From Axinella damicornis (Eukaryota; Porifera; Demospongiae; Axinellida; Axinellidae): a DNA stretch of 64,000 nt. Shown here piece after piece: positions 54,988-64,000 of this stretch. Position numbers and translations under genes: made by a program. The stretch spans positions 21,490,074 through 21,554,073 of the forward strand of contig OZ007505.1 in the NCBI GenBank assembly GCA_963931865.1. Direction: 5' to 3'. The notes under the pieces are model-generated. The model made no database searches, was not told the origin of the DNA, and saw nothing but the letters and a program-made list of their open reading frames with translations. How positions within the stretch are numbered: position 1 is the first letter of the stretch; the number at the start of each line of letters is the position of its first letter.

Positions 54988-55147
54988 CTGTACAGCTCAG
55001 GCTAGAGCATGCAGCTTATTGGAAACGTCATACTTTATTATTTCATGATCACACCCTGTACTTTTCACAATCAATACTGCTGCGAAAAGATGAGTTACAT
55101 GCATCTGAAGCACACTTGATTTACACCCATGATACTATATCCTGCAT

Positions 55148-55440
55148 TGGATGGTAATTTGGTGTGATTCGATCAGCAACATCCACACGTCTGCTGATTG
55201 CAGATGCCAATTCTCTGATGATCCCATTTTGCTAGCCTCGTTCCCAGGCCTACCCCGTTTTTTTCTGTTCTTCGGTTTCCGTTGACAGATGCGGAAGGGC
55301 CCTTCCGCATCCGTGTATTATTGTCAACGGAAACTGAAGAACAGAAAAAACGGGGTATATAGGCCATGGGAAAGAGGCTACCATTTTGCAGTGACATCCA
55401 CTACAGGAAGTCATGTATACAGCTGCAGAACTCAAGTTTG
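55148..55440 (-). pseudogene. Fragment of a paralogue of the F5/8C-like gene, split by a MITE
   Basis: 55150-55232 matches 59432-59504 of the gene at 58981-59589 at roughly 80 percent by eye (ccacacg, gattgcagatg, gatgatcccattttgc). After the MITE the match resumes at 55390-55410 (gacatccactacagga). Only the region around the family segment ICNKQNVWMSP is left, so it is a relic. Confidence 0.72.
55233..55380. mobile_element. TAGCCTC-type MITE (148 bp) with perfect 9-bp target duplication
   Basis: Ends TAGCCTCGTTCCCAGGCCTA ... gggaaagaggcta. Arms pair through ctgttcttcggtttccgttg, centred on gcggaagggcccttccgc. Flanked by CCATTTTGC on both sides (55224-55232, 55381-55389). The pre-insertion order is confirmed by the related gene at about 59500. 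The same subfamily as 4756-5214 (shared ctgttcttcggttt). Confidence 0.88.
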
Positions 55441-55990
55441 AACATTAACCACCAAGATAAAAACTAAACCCTGCAGTTTAAGTTTCCCTTGTCAATGAAT
55501 GGTTGGTTCCCTACTGCATGTTATACTGTTGAATCAAGATTATGTTGGTGGAAGGGCTGGACCAGTGGCTGCATGCAACATGAACTAACTAGTCTTGTGT
55601 CCAGGGAACGAGATTAACAACAGCATGGCTGAGCTATCATTCGCAGTGGAACACGCATGCATATATATACCATACACATGTGCGGATACTCAGCATGCAT
55701 GCAGGGATTTGTATGACTGTAGATTTTGTTTGTTGTTTCATGCAAAGCCAATACAGAAACAAAAATATTAAGTGTCTGTTTCGACCCTATTATTTTACCT
55801 CCTGGGTCTCATCAGTTGGCAGGGAGGGTATTTGTTTGGTGTTTTTGTTTTGCTTTATTTTTGATTTGTTTTTGGTTTATTTTGCTTTATTTTGGGGGCT
55901 TTAGTTATTGATTGCTTGTTGTCTACTTACTTTTCTGCATGCAGAATTTGTTGTTGTTTTTTTGCTGCATGTTTATTTTCTCCTTAGGTT
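55441..55990. other. Intergenic, T-rich, no gene seen
   Basis: Contains a ttttgttttgctttattttt-type low-complexity stretch (55840-55960). No coding potential was recognised. Confidence 0.6.
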
Positions 55991-56472
55991 GTCATGCAGT
56001 ACACAACTCATGCAGGGACAGACATGCAGTACACAACTCATGCATGCATGCAGTACACAACTCATGCAGGGACAGACATGCAGTAGCTACACAACTCATG
56101 CAGGAACAGACATACAGTACACAACTCATGCAGGAACAGACATGCAGTAGCTACACAACTCATGCAGGGACAGACATGCAGTAGCTACACAACTCATGCA
56201 GGAACAGACATACAGTACACAACTCATGCAGGAACAGACATGCAGTACACAACTCATGCAGGGACAGACATGCAGTACACAACTCATGCAGGGACAGACA
56301 TGCAGGGACAGACATGCATGCAGTACACAACTCATGCAGGGACAGACATGCAGTACACAACTCATGCAGGGACATGCAGTACACAACTCATGCAGGGACA
56401 GACATGCAGTACACAACTCATGCAGGGACGGACATGCAGTACACAACTCATGCAGGGACATGCAGACACAGT
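55991..56472. repeat. 30-bp minisatellite (cagtacacaactcatgcagg)
   Basis: About 15 units of about 30 bp, cagtacacaactcatgcagg followed by gacagacatg. Variants insert tagctac or delete acagac. Open frames on both strands are artefacts. Confidence 0.93.
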
Positions 56473-56515
56473 GCAGTACACGGACAGATATACATTATTC
56501 ATACATGCTCATTCA

Positions 56516-56615
56516 AATGTCCCAACGTCAACGGAAATGTCGCAACGTGAACGGAAATGTCGCAACGTGAACAGAAATGTCGCAACGTGAACGGAAAATG
56601 TCGCAACGTGAAAAT
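56516..56615. repeat. 20-bp tandem repeat (gtcgcaacgtgaacggaaat)
   Basis: Five units, with the first reading gtcccaacgtcaacggaaat. Adjacent to the 30-bp array but unrelated in sequence. Confidence 0.88.
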
Positions 56616-57320
56616 AAGGAACAGTATACCATTATAATTATACAACTTAATGATGCAAAGTACATAGCTCATGCAAGCATACAGGGGCAGACATGCAGTA
56701 CACACTTAAGTCATGTCATGCAAGCATGCAGGGACAGACATGCAGTACATATACACCACATGCAAGCATGCAGCTACCCAGACTACACCCCGCGCAATGT
56801 AGGTAAATAGTTCAGAGCTTACATAGTGACACAGCCAATAACTTTAGGCAATGACTATTCCTGGGAAATTCAAAGCTGCAACTTACAGTTTGGCCTACCT
56901 GCTGGCCGCTGTGATTTGGGATTGGACTCGCCTTGCCGTGGAGAGGTTGTAGAACGAAGGTGGAATAAGCACTGGCTTCAAATTCGAGTTGGGCGCGGTA
57001 CACTGGAAGACGGCGCGGGGTAGGTCACTACCATTAGAATGAAGTCACGTACTTGAAGCAGCTCTCTGGGTATATGCGCGGCAGGAATCACACTCCGAAA
57101 CAATAGAGAGAAGCAGCGAGTCCCGGGTACATGTACCTCACGTTTTCCCGCCAAGATCTTGAAAACAACCAATCAGGTTTCACCATATTCTAGCCAATCA
57201 GTTTTGACTCCGCGTACTAGCATACGCGGAGTAGTTATCCGGTACCCCTAAATCGTAGGCCTCAGCAAAGGAGGGGCCTCCATAGTTCGTGGGAGGGCCA
57301 TGATTTTGCAAGCTATGTCA

Positions 57321-57964
57321 AAAGGTAGTCTCGCGTGGCCCAGACCCTTCCCGCAGCAATTAGTGGGCGGGGCGGGAGGAGGGAGGAGGGAAGAAGGGTC
57401 TGGTGACTCTGAACAAGATGCCGTTGCAAAATGGAATGTAATTATTGAAATAATCTTCCGTAAATGTAATATTGCACGTGACTTACCTCAAGTATACTAT
57501 ACTAGTAGTTAACCGAGCACACAGCTAGAGCCATGGCTATCAAGGAAGAGCGCTGTACCGTCTGCCTCAAAGACTTGCCGAAGAGTAGTATGTGAAGGAG
57601 ACTTAACAGTGAGACATTCCAGAACCCGTGTGGAGACTCACGGAGACGTCCGTATCGCACGCAAATTATCTTCGCTTTGTTTGGACATCAACTGCGTGTA
57701 GCCTAGCTGTGAAGCTGCTAAGGAGGCAGTCTTGAATCTTCTCGATCTCGGCCATGTCAACTATATAAAAGCTAGTCACGCGCTCAAAGCGGAAATCGTG
57801 CCACAAATTACAGGCTGCTTCAATCTGATTGGCTCTACCCGCATTCCGGCAGAGCCAACAACATCTTGTTCAGAGTCACCAGACCCTTCTTCCCTCCTCC
57901 CTCCTCCCGCCCCGCCCACTAATCGCCGCGGGAAGGGTCTGGGCCACGCGAGACTAGTCAAAAG
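57321..57964. mobile_element. Long-TIR non-autonomous element (about 640 bp)
   Basis: Inverted arms of about 100 bp: 57323-57422 (agtctcgcgtggcccagacc ... gtctggtgactctgaacaag) and 57866-57962 (its complement). The internal part contains atggctatcaaggaagagcg, a 20-codon frame with CTVC, then a stop. That might be a captured RING/zinc-finger gene start. Confidence 0.75.
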
Positions 57965-58980
57965 GCCCATGGCCACTGCCTGAGTGAAAGAGCAAGCCTA
58001 GTAGCTAATGTAGGCCTAGTGCCGACACTGTTCTTGATCCTTGGACAAATCTTTTATAATTAAATTTTTTATGCATGGTTTCATCAATCCAGGTCTGACA
58101 ATTTCTGCCTACGTAACCATAATTTGATAGCCACTGAGCTCCTGTCCAGCAAGTTCTAGTGTTCCACCGCTACCAGATTTACTTCCGATTCCGGTATAGG
58201 CTGATACCAATACCACAATGTGATACTCATATTCATTATAACCTTGGAAAGCTTTCTTCACAAATCTTGCAACAAACCTAGCTTTTAACATCGGCATTCA
58301 CACGGAAATGCTCCCAAAACTGCCTCTCCTTGCCTGGCCGTCATTGATTGTGCGAGCAATTGAACTCAGTCATACTCATGTCGTAGGCGGCAATAAATCA
58401 GTATACCACAGAATTTCAATATAGCTGATACCCGATACCCCACCACTAGCTGGTATTGGGACCGGTATATACCAGTAGCTATCGGTGGAACCCTAGATTC
58501 AGTCAACATGCAGCTTTAACGGTAGCTAGCTAAGGATTTACATAGCTACCGAAGTTGTACATAATTATGTACCCAGTAATAACAAATTAAATTCACTCCG
58601 CCTAACAAGAGTATAGGGATTCCATGAAAGCCATAACCGATTAATTCATTCCCTGTAGGTGATTCCTTCACGAGGAATATACTGTTGTAGTTGGAGTGCA
58701 TGATTAATCAATAGGTACGCTAGCACAAACCACTTCAAGCAGAAAATATTGCTATAGCTATGTGCCATAATAATATGGAGTAAGCTAGCTGGATATCAAC
58801 TATATAGCAGTGTAGTCAACAACCTTACATCAGTTGACTACCTCAATTAATCATTCAGACCCTATGTAGGTTATATGCAGCTCAAGGAGTGTCATTGTGT
58901 ACAGCTGCACTCACTGGTACACCTTTGTAATTCAACCCGACTCAAATGCAGTGATAACACCTATGGCTACATGACGTAGA
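57965..58980. other. Intergenic, no gene recognised
   Basis: AT-rich sequence with short palindromes; no coding exon, RNA gene or clear repeat unit was identified. Confidence 0.55.
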
Positions 58981-59589
58981 TCAATAAATTCTGTGTGTGT
59001 GCATTTCCTCTGCAGAGGAGGAGTACAGATGTCCGAACAACTCGAGCCCACTGAGACAGAATCGATGATTCCCAGCAGAGTTCTTCCCCAGCTGAGTCAG
59101 CCTGAAATAGCGGCACGGTGTTGGGTTGGTGACCTCAAAATACTGAGCATAGCTCCCTTCTCGGAAAAAATCTCCCGACTCTTCAGAAAGAATTGCCCAT
59201 GTGTTCCCATTGTGGGAGCCCTCTAGTTTCCAATACTTCGGGTACCCGTTATTTCCCTCGCTGTGGCATTGGAGGATGTATCCCGTCAGCTTCACAAGCC
59301 TCTGCATGTGAAGGTCAATCTCGAAGGAGGACTGTGGCTCTCCATCCGTACAGCAGAGGAGGTAGTCGGTCATCTTGACGAGCATGTTGACCTCCCCTGA
59401 GTGCAGAGAGGAGGACGTGATGGTAAGTTGGTGTGATACGATTGGCGACATCCACACGTTCTGCTTATTGCAGATGGCAATCCGACCGATGATCCCATTT
59501 TGCCTGCTCTTCATCGGGTTACACTCATCATAGAGGACATCCACTACAGGAAAAAGGTGTACAGAATGCGGAGTCTTCACGTTGGACAT
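58981..59589 (-). CDS. F5/8 type C (discoidin-like) domain protein, 202 aa
   Basis: Single open exon; ATG at 59589 (the frame is open 12 bp further to a GTG). The last 110 residues match the intracellular F5/8C-like fold: YPKYWKLEGSHNGNTWAILS, then YFEVTNPTPCRYFRLTQLG, then KNSAGNHRFCLSGLELFGHL. This GNSSGN..LSLSG.E.YG wording is known from HECTD1-type and BTB/kelch-associated domains. The first 90 residues are unrecognised and include ICNKQNVWMSP. No signal peptide, so probably cytosolic; likely a protein- or glycan-binding module. It could be the last exon of a larger gene, but no upstream partner exon was found before the kinase gene at 60424. A paralogous fragment is at 55148-55440. Confidence 0.7.
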   Translation of the reverse strand: MSNVKTPHSVHLFPVVDVLYDECNPMKSRQNGIIGRIAICNKQNVWMSPIVSHQLTITSSSLHSGEVNMLVKMTDYLLCCTDGEPQSSFEIDLHMQRLVKLTGYILQCHSEGNNGYPKYWKLEGSHNGNTWAILSEESGDFFREGSYAQYFEVTNPTPCRYFRLTQLGKNSAGNHRFCLSGLELFGHLYSSSAEEMHTHRIY

Positions 59590-59927
59590 GGCTATAACCA
59601 CCCTCCGAATCCCTGATGCTGGATGCCTTGATCAGGCATCAACTCCCATTGCAAGACATAAATATTAGTTCCTAGTACCCCCTACTAACGATCCTTGCTT
59701 GCGTGAGGCACACTTGGCTCCCCTGAGTGCAGAGAGGAGTAAGTTATGATGTGCAGAGAGGAGTAAGTTATGATGTGCAATAGATTTTGACAAACTGCCT
59801 TTACCATATATGGTCAATGCATACCAACTGGGAAACAAATTATCAACTTGCCCGCCACATAAACCCAACAAGAGACCACCAGGTGAATTTCTACTTTGGC
59901 AACAAGGGATTGTTATAATCTCTTGGA

Positions 59928-60255
59928 GCCAGTTAGGGCACATCTGGACACTTGATAAGGAGCTAGGATGAGAGCCATGAGGGATTTCCAACTCTTAAGG
60001 AAACACCATCCATGGCAATAATTGATTAATTGTCAATCAGGAATTAATGTGCATTCCCCCACTGCATCATAACATTATTACCAGTCATAATGCACTGGAA
60101 CGTACGTAGAATGCACACAAGGGAATGTAAATTTCCGGCCCTCGCTATTTCATGTCGGTAGCTTTTATGGCTGTGGCTGGTGTTTCCTTAAGAGTTGCCT
60201 AATGACTCTCATCCTGCTCCTTATCAGGTGTCCAGATGTGCCCTAACTGCATGGC
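59928..60255. mobile_element. Inverted-repeat element upstream of the F5/8C gene
   Basis: Arms 59928-60010 (agttagggcacatctggaca ... cttaaggaaacacc) and 60178-60255 (ggtgtttccttaagagttgc ... ccagatgtgccctaac) are inverted copies with a loop of about 170 bp. The rest of 59590-60423 holds no gene that I can support. Confidence 0.75.
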
Positions 60256-60423
60256 TCCGAGTGTTTATAACACTCCAAGCTCCACTGACAAAGGCAGGCC
60301 TGCGGCTACTGCTCAGGCATAGCCTGACCAACTAAAAGTAGCTTCTCCCACCCCTGGTATGGGCATAGGCAACAATAACAAAATCTTTTACTGAAAGGAG
60401 CTCCAGAAGAAGTGAGGCCCAGC

Positions 60424-63096
60424 TCAACCACCCATCTTTCCTTTCATCTTGGTTATGATATCAACTGGTATGTGTGAGGGAGTACTGAAATGGATCCTAC
60501 CTGGTTCTACTCGTTCCAAGTACTTCTTCTTCACGGACCCACTTCTGCCCTCAGTGTTCACCACGATGCACCACTTCTTGTCCATTGCAGCATTTGTCAC
60601 TTTCACCAACTCTCCCTTGGAGACACTCAACTCTTGAAGGCTCTGCAGTCAGACAACACGGATACATCATAGGTAGATGGATGGATGGATAGATAGATAG
60701 ATAGATAGATAGGTAGATGGATAGATATAGATAGACAAACAGAAAACAATTGAAGAAGTACATCATTGCTTAACAAAACTGCTGTTTTGCATGGGGAAGA
60801 AAGTGTGGGAGATAAGCAACAGTTGCCATAGCAACAGGATTTGTGGCCACTAAACTGCAGTAAGATAAAACCCACACCATATGGAGCAGTGTCAACAGTA
60901 TAGCATTTCCTCTTTCAGTACCTCAGTGTGGACAAGTCCCTTACCCTGCTCTTGCAGGAACTGGTCACCCGGGAGATCAGCACGTCTCCTCTGGACCCCT
61001 GCCTCATAAACTGGGGTCTCTTGCTGTCCCCGGAAGGAGAGACGGGGGAACTGAGCCTGGCTCTCATGCTCTGGACCTTCCGCTGCGGCTGTGCTGGTTG
61101 CTCTTCCGTAGTATGCTCTATCGTAATTCCAGGGAGCATCGGTGAGTTAGCTGGATTTTCACTGGATGTTTCAATAATTTTTGGCATTGCACGGAAGGCA
61201 TTATGCCTGTTGGACACATGCCATGTGCTAGGTCGGTGTGGCAACGCATGCAGCCTTGGGGGAGGGGTTGGTGGTCCAGGAGGAAGCAAGATCTCGGTGT
61301 AGATATGATCTTCTCCACTTACTGCAGTACAGACCTGTTCATCATTTCCAAGTGCATCTGATCTCACATTTCCAGTGTGCATCTTCGGAGTTTTCACGTA
61401 GCGCAGTGCGTCCTTCATCATTGCATTGGCGTCCAATTTGAGGTATGTGGTTGCTTGATTGTGACCCGGAGGGACCGAGTTTGTCCTCGTTAGTGGGCTG
61501 CTCTCAGCAGGGGGTTGCTGGGGGTCACTTCCATCACAGCTGTTGGACTCTTGTGGCAAAGTGTCCTGGGAGACTAGCCTGCGTTTCCTTGGTTTGGGGC
61601 GAGGTCTCTCTCCATACCTGACACTGGTGCTCTGCACTTTCTATGGGATTGGAAAGGATTGTCTAGTGAAATTAAATTTCCTCAGACTGATGATTACCAG
61701 GAACAAGGAAACTAAGTAGAGTAAATGATCAATTATCGGCCGCCATGTATAATCAGACACTCCCACATGGAGACGAAACAATGCAGAAACTCGGAAATAC
61801 CACAGAAATGTAGCATGGGCACAGGTTAGCTGGCACTCCAAAAATGGCACCCAACCATCATTTCCTATTCGCACTAAGGGCAATGCAAGTGACTGTCTGA
61901 TAATATCAAAGATCAGACAGGGCGCATGTATTTCCAGACACAACTTCCTGTTCCTTCCCTGAAGCAGCTCTCAGCGAAATTCCTGCACCACTGGAAAGGC
62001 CTAAGATCCTTCTGTTCTAGGCCTGATTTTTGTCACCATAACTGCTTTGGTCACTGAGGGGCGTGGACAAATTTCACCATGGTCTTTCCAAAATAGTGGA
62101 TTTTGCTTTTTGTTAGCTTTAAGGTCAGCAAATATACAGAAGGCCTATGATATGGGGATCATAAGAATCTACAGGTCCTAAGCAACACACTGGTACAAGT
62201 TTGGTGTTCATACGTTGTGTTGTTCCTGAGATAGAGCTGTTTTCCCTATTTCAATCAGGAAAAACAGCTTTTCTTGAGATGGAACTGTTTTCATTGGGGA
62301 AAATAGGGAAAACAGCTCTATCTCAGGAACAACACAACGTATGAACACCAAACTTGTACCAGTGTGTTGCTGAGGACCTGTAGATTCTTATGATCCGAAC
62401 ATCATAGGCCTTCTGTATATTGGGTGACGTTAAAGCTAACAAAAGGCAAAATCCACTATTTTGTTAGAGGGGGAAAGACCATGGTCAAAATTTGTCCACG
62501 TCCCTCAGTGACCAAAGCAGTTATGGTGACAAAAATCAGGCCTGGAACAGAAGGAACTTAGGCCTTTCCTGTGGTGCAGGAATTTCGCTGAAAGCTACTT
62601 CAAGGAAGGAACAGGAAAGGGTGTCTGGAAATACATGCTCCCTGTCTGATCTTTGATATTATCATGAGACAGTCACTCGCATTGCCCTTAGTGCGAACAG
62701 GAAATGATGGTTGGGTGCCATTTTTGGAGTGCCATCTAACCTGTGCCCATGCTACATTTCTGTGGTATTTCCGAGTTTCTGCATTGTTTCGTCTCCGTGT
62801 GGGAGTGTCTGATTATACATGGCGGCCGATAATTGATCATTTACTCTACATGTCAACAGTATTAGTTGTTTAGGAAACAGTTTTGCACTGGGAGATCGCC
62901 AGTGTGGATAGTAGAGTTGTACAAGGTGCGCAGTGGAGCTGCATAGGTACGGGTCTACAGCCTGTGCAGCAGGTGATGAAATTTTTTCGCACAAATTTTA
63001 CATGCATTATTCAGTTTCTCCTAACAGGAAGTCCTTTCGTAGAATCTCCACCCATTATTTAACTCTTCTCCGTCGGAAAATGTTGTTTTGATCTTT

Positions 63097-63127
<31 letters not shown>

Positions 63128-64000
63128 ATATGAACTGTGTGAGCCACTATAGTCAATCACACTGTTCAGCAATTTCAATGCTTTATACAGAGTGGCACTC
63201 TTGCAGTTCATAGCATGCAAATAATTATAATATGCATAAGGAAGAAAACGAACTTACTCTCTCCGGTGGCTTCGGTGGAGGGTGTGAAAAACGATCAGGA
63301 TTGCTGTCCATCTCCATCTTTTGCCGCAGCAACTCATTCCAGTGCATCGCTCGCTCATTGGAGGACTGTAGTGCCTCGTTTGCCTCTACCTCCCGTTTGA
63401 GTGAATCGTTTAGGAGTTTCACTTGCTCCTGGTGCTTTTGTGCATCCTTTACAACTGCCTCGATTTGCTCTTGCAGTGAAACCAGCTGCTGCTCACGAAA
63501 ACTCCTGTACTCCTTAATCTCTTCTCTGCTCTCCTGCAGCTCCAAAGTTTTTTCTTCCAATTGCCTCTGGAGTTGCTCAATAATTTTGTCTTTTTTAGCA
63601 CATTGCAAGCATCGTACACCTGTGGGTGCAGTCTGCTTGGATAGCATGTACTCTTCAGTTTCCTCCAGCCTATGAAGACACTCCAAAATTGCATTCGCTT
63701 TTGGTCTCACTTCAGCTGCAGTCTGTAAGCAGCGGTTTATGAGCTCTTCCAGCAAATGGTCTCTTCCCAGGGCAGCAAAAGAGACTTCACGGCGTTCCTT
63801 CTCTGGTACAAGTCTTATGTTTCCTTCGATTGGGTCGGTCACACGCATTAACTCACCGGGGTTCGTATCCACTCCACTGCACATTTCGAGTAGAGTAACC
63901 CCGAAGGAGTAAACGTCAACGGGGGTGGGCGAGTAGTTCTTCGAGATGATCACTTCTGGAGGCATGAAAGCCAGCGTTCCAGGGCCCATCGTATGCCCTC
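60424..64000 (-). CDS. Tyrosine-kinase-like (TKL) protein kinase with coiled coil and C-terminal SH3-like domain (5' part outside window)
   Basis: Three exons are visible: 63258 to beyond 64000, 60945-61640 and 60424-60642 (all phase 0). The first carries the end of a kinase domain: GTLAFMPPE (APE-type motif), VDVYSFGVTLLEMCSG (DxxSFG motif) and EVRPKANAI, the arginine of subdomain XI. A CLQCAKK motif and a coiled coil of about 95 residues (KDKIIEQLQRQLEEKTLEL ...) follow. Exon 2 (232 codons) is Pro/Ser-rich and disordered, with PRPKPRKRR and PPGPPTPPPR, possible SH3 ligands. Exon 3 looks like an SH3 fold: LSVSKGELVKVT, then KKWCIVVNTEGRSGSVKKKYLERV. TKL kinases of this style, without receptors, are abundant in sponges (family knowledge). 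The catalytic loop and N-terminus are off the right edge, so activity cannot be judged. Confidence 0.82.
60672..60735. repeat. (GATA)/(GATG) microsatellite
   Basis: gatggatggatagatagata-type tetranucleotides in the kinase-gene intron directly upstream of the last exon. Confidence 0.92.
61716..62851. mobile_element. Large foldback element with arms of about 550 bp
   Basis: From gtagagtaaatgatcaatta to its complement catttactctac, nearly the whole 1.13 kb is self-complementary around about 62285. Matching pairs include ggccgccatgtataatcaga / tctgattatacatggcggcc and ctgatttttgtcaccataac / gttatggtgacaaaaatcag. Arms differ by scattered substitutions and small indels. No ORF encodes a recognisable transposase. 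It lies in the kinase-gene intron. Confidence 0.9.
63099..63127. repeat. Poly-C tract (about 29 nt)
   Basis: Uninterrupted C-run in the kinase-gene intron; the fourth long G/C homopolymer in the window. Confidence 0.88.

Overview
The window is nuclear DNA from an animal. It holds spliced genes with GT-AG introns, a tRNA with internal Pol III promoter boxes, LTR-retrotransposon and MITE insertions, and many micro- and minisatellites. The gene set (SUCLG2, TMEM243, NME7, GTF3C6, an SH3-PX-BAR sorting nexin, THUMPD3, NOC4L, a gamma-butyrobetaine dioxygenase-like gene, FAM50) is metazoan. The high density (about 13 genes in 64 kb), short introns, close gene spacing and a TKL-type kinase with a C-terminal SH3-like domain suggest an early-branching animal such as a demosponge. 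That assignment is inference; no species-diagnostic marker is present.

Layout. 1-2254: intron of SUCLG2 (which continues off the left edge), holding two copies of a TTAA-flanked MITE. 2255-4232: first five exons of SUCLG2 (minus). 4469-6395: TMEM243 (plus). 6641-7759: single-exon NME7 (minus). 7851-10170: secreted DUF2961 protein (plus). 10352-14771: ubiquitin-like-domain protein that I do not recognise (minus). 14772-17651: mostly gene-poor. 17652-18598: GTF3C6 (minus). 18946-30711: sorting nexin with a very long C-terminal tail (minus); a tRNA-Arg(CCT) gene lies in one intron and a satellite in another. 30886-35545: THUMPD3 (minus), with a 14-nt microexon. 35678-40294: NOC4L (plus). 40526-41782: intronless 2-oxoglutarate dioxygenase (plus). 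42405-46986: Copia LTR retrotransposon. 47079-48680: broken duplicate pieces of FAM50, NOC4L and the dioxygenase. 50256-54493: intact FAM50 (minus). 54652-54987: small intronless ORF (plus). 55000-58980: gene-poor and repeat-rich. 58981-59589: F5/8C-like domain protein (minus). 60424-64000: 3' part of a TKL kinase gene (minus), with a 1.1-kb inverted repeat in an intron.

Four gene pairs are divergent, with only 91-236 bp between start codons (SUCLG2/TMEM243, NME7/DUF2961, THUMPD3/NOC4L, FAM50/small ORF), which suggests shared promoters. The functions are mostly housekeeping: TCA cycle, ciliary NDPK, Pol III initiation, tRNA methylation, small-subunit ribosome assembly, carnitine synthesis and splicing. 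No operon-like or single-pathway arrangement is evident.

Three points stand out. First, the NOC4L-dioxygenase-FAM50 block is an old tandem duplication whose two copies decayed by different deletions and insertions; the Copia element entered after the duplication. Second, a family of short inverted-repeat elements starting TAGCCTCGTTCCC is flanked by 9-bp direct repeats at many sites, and its terminus appears to have been amplified into a tandem satellite. Third, a 14-nt microexon encodes half of the catalytic motif of THUMPD3. I did not find a wholly new biological system. The unrecognised ubiquitin-like protein and the 111-aa ORF are the best candidates for undescribed genes.
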